Source of the DNA: Lineus longissimus
Lineage: Eukaryota > Nemertea > Pilidiophora > Heteronemertea > Lineidae
Length of the DNA stretch: 64,000 nucleotides
NCBI RefSeq assembly: GCF_910592395.1
Contig: NC_088308.1
Span: 21,095,501-21,159,500 of the forward strand
Direction: 5' to 3'
This document shows, one piece after another, positions 62,301 to 64,000 of this stretch (positions are counted from its first letter, which is position 1; each line of letters opens with the position of its first letter). The translations under genes were made by a program, and so were the position numbers. The notes beneath the pieces are model-generated. The model saw only the letters and a program-made list of their open reading frames with translations, was not told the DNA's origin and ran no database searches.

Positions 62301-63401
62301 CCTTTAAAGAAGGGTCTAAAATGGAGTCCTGAGGTACCTGAAGCATGATACTATGTACAACCCAAAGGACTCCAACTTCACCATCCTAAAAAAATCTTCC
62401 ACCAAAAGTCTAAGACAAAGATTAAGCCAGACGTAATAAGCCCAATGAACAGGAAGGTTGAGGTATCTGCCAAGTTGAAAGTGTAGACGATAGCATTTTT
62501 CCAATAAACCTAAAAAAGAACCCCTTTTTTGCCTTTGAGAGTAAAAAAAAACACACTTTTGGTGTACACCCAATTCTCAAAAGGGTAAAAGCACTTTGCA
62601 CTGTAACCGATGATGAAAACAATCCCCTACAAACAGTGTGCAGGCACTAATACTTCTACTCACCAAAAATTTAGAATGTATCTGTAATTTGAAATAAAAA
62701 CTTCACACTTATTTTTAGGCCACGCACGACTAGATATGCAACCAACATGTAGGCTGCCTTCAAGGCATCTGGAACAACAGGCCAACAGGCCTAATCCCAA
62801 TTGATCGCTTGAACTCGAAAAATGAACTTTTCCGTCCTTCAAAATGTGATATCAATCACCTTCAGCCTGGCCTCGGGGTGAGTAGTATCAAATTCCTCGA
62901 GCCAGTAAAATCAGAAACACAGTAAGAACGAAACAGACAGATTGTGTTCCGACAGAAAAAGTTGTCACTTACGTTCCCTGCAGCGGACCAGGAATGTGAG
63001 TACTTCTCTCCTTTTTACGCTTCTCTTCCCTCTCTTCGTCCCACTTCCTACAACAGATTGAGGAAAAACGTAAACAGGAAATAAAAGACGTGCCTTCAGA
63101 AGCTGGCATGTAAAAGATTCCTTTGAAAAATTGAGGGTACACAGAAGTGTCCGCTGAAATGCCTGGAGGCTGTCAAATTGAGAATACAACAACATTCATG
63201 ATTTAGAATGGCATGTATTTTTTCAAATATCACTAATATAGCCCAAATTACTGTATCTTATTGATATTATCAATTCCACATGGTACATTTCTTATTTATT
63301 TGTTTATGATACATGCATACTTACGCAGAAATGTTATCTAGTATTTCATTGTTCTTTCTGATCTTTTCTTCAAGATCTGCCAACATTGGACTCATAAAAG
63401 C
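53322..63401 (-). CDS. PDXDC1: Pyridoxal-dependent decarboxylase domain-containing protein 1 (PDXDC1)
   Basis: Group II PLP-decarboxylase fold protein of unclear enzymatic role. Twenty minus-strand exons join in phase into 797 codons (human 788 aa): 63325-63401, 62973-63047, 61641-61733, 60877-61032, 60294-60483, 59922-60069, 59549-59633, 59209-59329, 58649-58804, 58363-58413, 57112-57189, 56302-56359, 56045-56127, 55582-55746, 55217-55329, 54875-54999, 54497-54615, 54069-54261, 53597-53885, 53322-53340. Landmarks matching human: IPGPLQG, AHSLGAFISTL, ISDTTLW, VPCNTVFGSQHKMD, WLGLPGVP, LLQEGVLRQVPIV. Where active decarboxylases have the PLP lysine (HK before WLG) this protein has GQ, so catalysis by that residue is not expected. 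The first mapped exon has an in-frame ATG in weak context after an acceptor; an upstream exon probably supplies the true start. Confidence 0.95.
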
Positions 63402-64000
63402 CTGAAAGATAAAGAATCAGTAAGCAGATTTAGAAGAGTTAGGAGTAGCAAAATTACTGAGCAGACCGACTTATCAATCTCTTTGTTGACCCTTCCAATG
63501 AAAGCACAATTTTTTGTACATCTGAATTGATGCCTTGCTCAAGCAAATCCTCCTTTCTGCCAAATTCTCCACGAAATTTTACACAGCAAGGTATTTATTT
63601 TAAAGCATCACAACTGAAAAAAGAATTTAAGAATTTCATTTCTGGTCACAATGTTTGGTCTTTTTTAAATATCACGTGATGCCTAATGTGTCAATCGCTC
63701 ACATTTCAACATCAAGAATGTCCAGCCAGCTGAAATTCAAGTCTAAAACAACTGAACCAGAATGGGTCCACGTCACCAGATTCAGATTGACCGTGATTGC
63801 CTGCAGATGCAGTGCACATCACATGTTATTTGAGATTGACCGTGATTGCCTGCAGATGCAGTGCACATCACATGTTATTTCGTGTTTGACCAAGTCCGAG
63901 TGTGTGAACTACAAATGTTGTCATCCGAATCAATATAACAGGAAGTCTAGCCTTTATATTTCACATTATCAAGTCTGGAGGCAGTGAATGGGTGAAATTG
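63402..64000. other. No exon recognised; region upstream of PDXDC1 exon
   Basis: Intron or 5' flank of PDXDC1. It contains a perfect 49-bp tandem duplication (63784-63832 and 63833-63880). The open frame at 63655-63987 (+) spans this duplication and has no domain. Confidence 0.45.

Overview
The window is nuclear DNA from an invertebrate animal. The genes are intron-rich with ordinary GT-AG splice sites, the gaps are AT-rich and full of short repeats, and every gene assigned by similarity belongs to an animal family. The mix of genes (CYP2-type P450, melatonin-like receptor, a recent receptor duplication, ABCG2, LSM11, CCDC166-like, PDXDC1) and the very frequent acatgta-type motifs suggest a marine bilaterian, most likely a lophotrochozoan such as an annelid, mollusc or brachiopod. 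That placement is inference; nothing here fixes the species. I saw no prokaryotic, organellar or viral block.

Layout, left to right. 1-1726: two copies of a small inverted-repeat element and otherwise no gene. 1727-5108 (-): complete five-exon P450 of 512 residues. 5109-6022: short repeats. 6023-13363: a recent direct tandem duplication carrying two nearly identical intronless rhodopsin-family receptors. Its right breakpoint cuts the last exon of the next gene, and one copy alone carries a 956-bp inserted element with an 8-bp target duplication. 13306-15328 (-): a four-exon Shisa/CYYR1-like small membrane protein. 15329-22881: about 7.5 kb without a recognisable gene, holding a tandem repeat. 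22882-23940 (+): intronless melatonin/moody-like receptor. 26574-36057 (+): complete ABCG2 half-transporter in 16 coding exons, 671 residues. 39357-40016 (+): intronless FAM181-like gene with a YAP-type TEAD-binding motif. 41174-43676 (-): CCDC166-like coiled-coil protein in seven exons, with a tRNA-derived SINE in an intron. 43933-47416 (+): LSM11 with an unusually long spacer between its two Sm motifs. 47710-50265: degenerate minisatellite of about 67-bp period. 53322-63401 (-): PDXDC1 in 20 mapped exons; its 5' end may lie upstream, near or beyond the right edge.

The genes do not form one pathway. Linked arrangements are the head-to-head pair CCDC166-like/LSM11 (256 bp between start codons, a likely shared promoter), the tail-to-tail pair FAM181-like/CCDC166-like (facing poly(A) signals 22 bp apart), and the receptor pair. 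Exon borders below come from reading splice sites and checking that phases join; each multi-exon gene gives one uninterrupted reading frame. I found no convincing new biological system. The most unusual items are the FAM181-like protein with its YAP-like motif, the inverted-array transposon present in only one duplicate copy, and the expanded LSM11 spacer.
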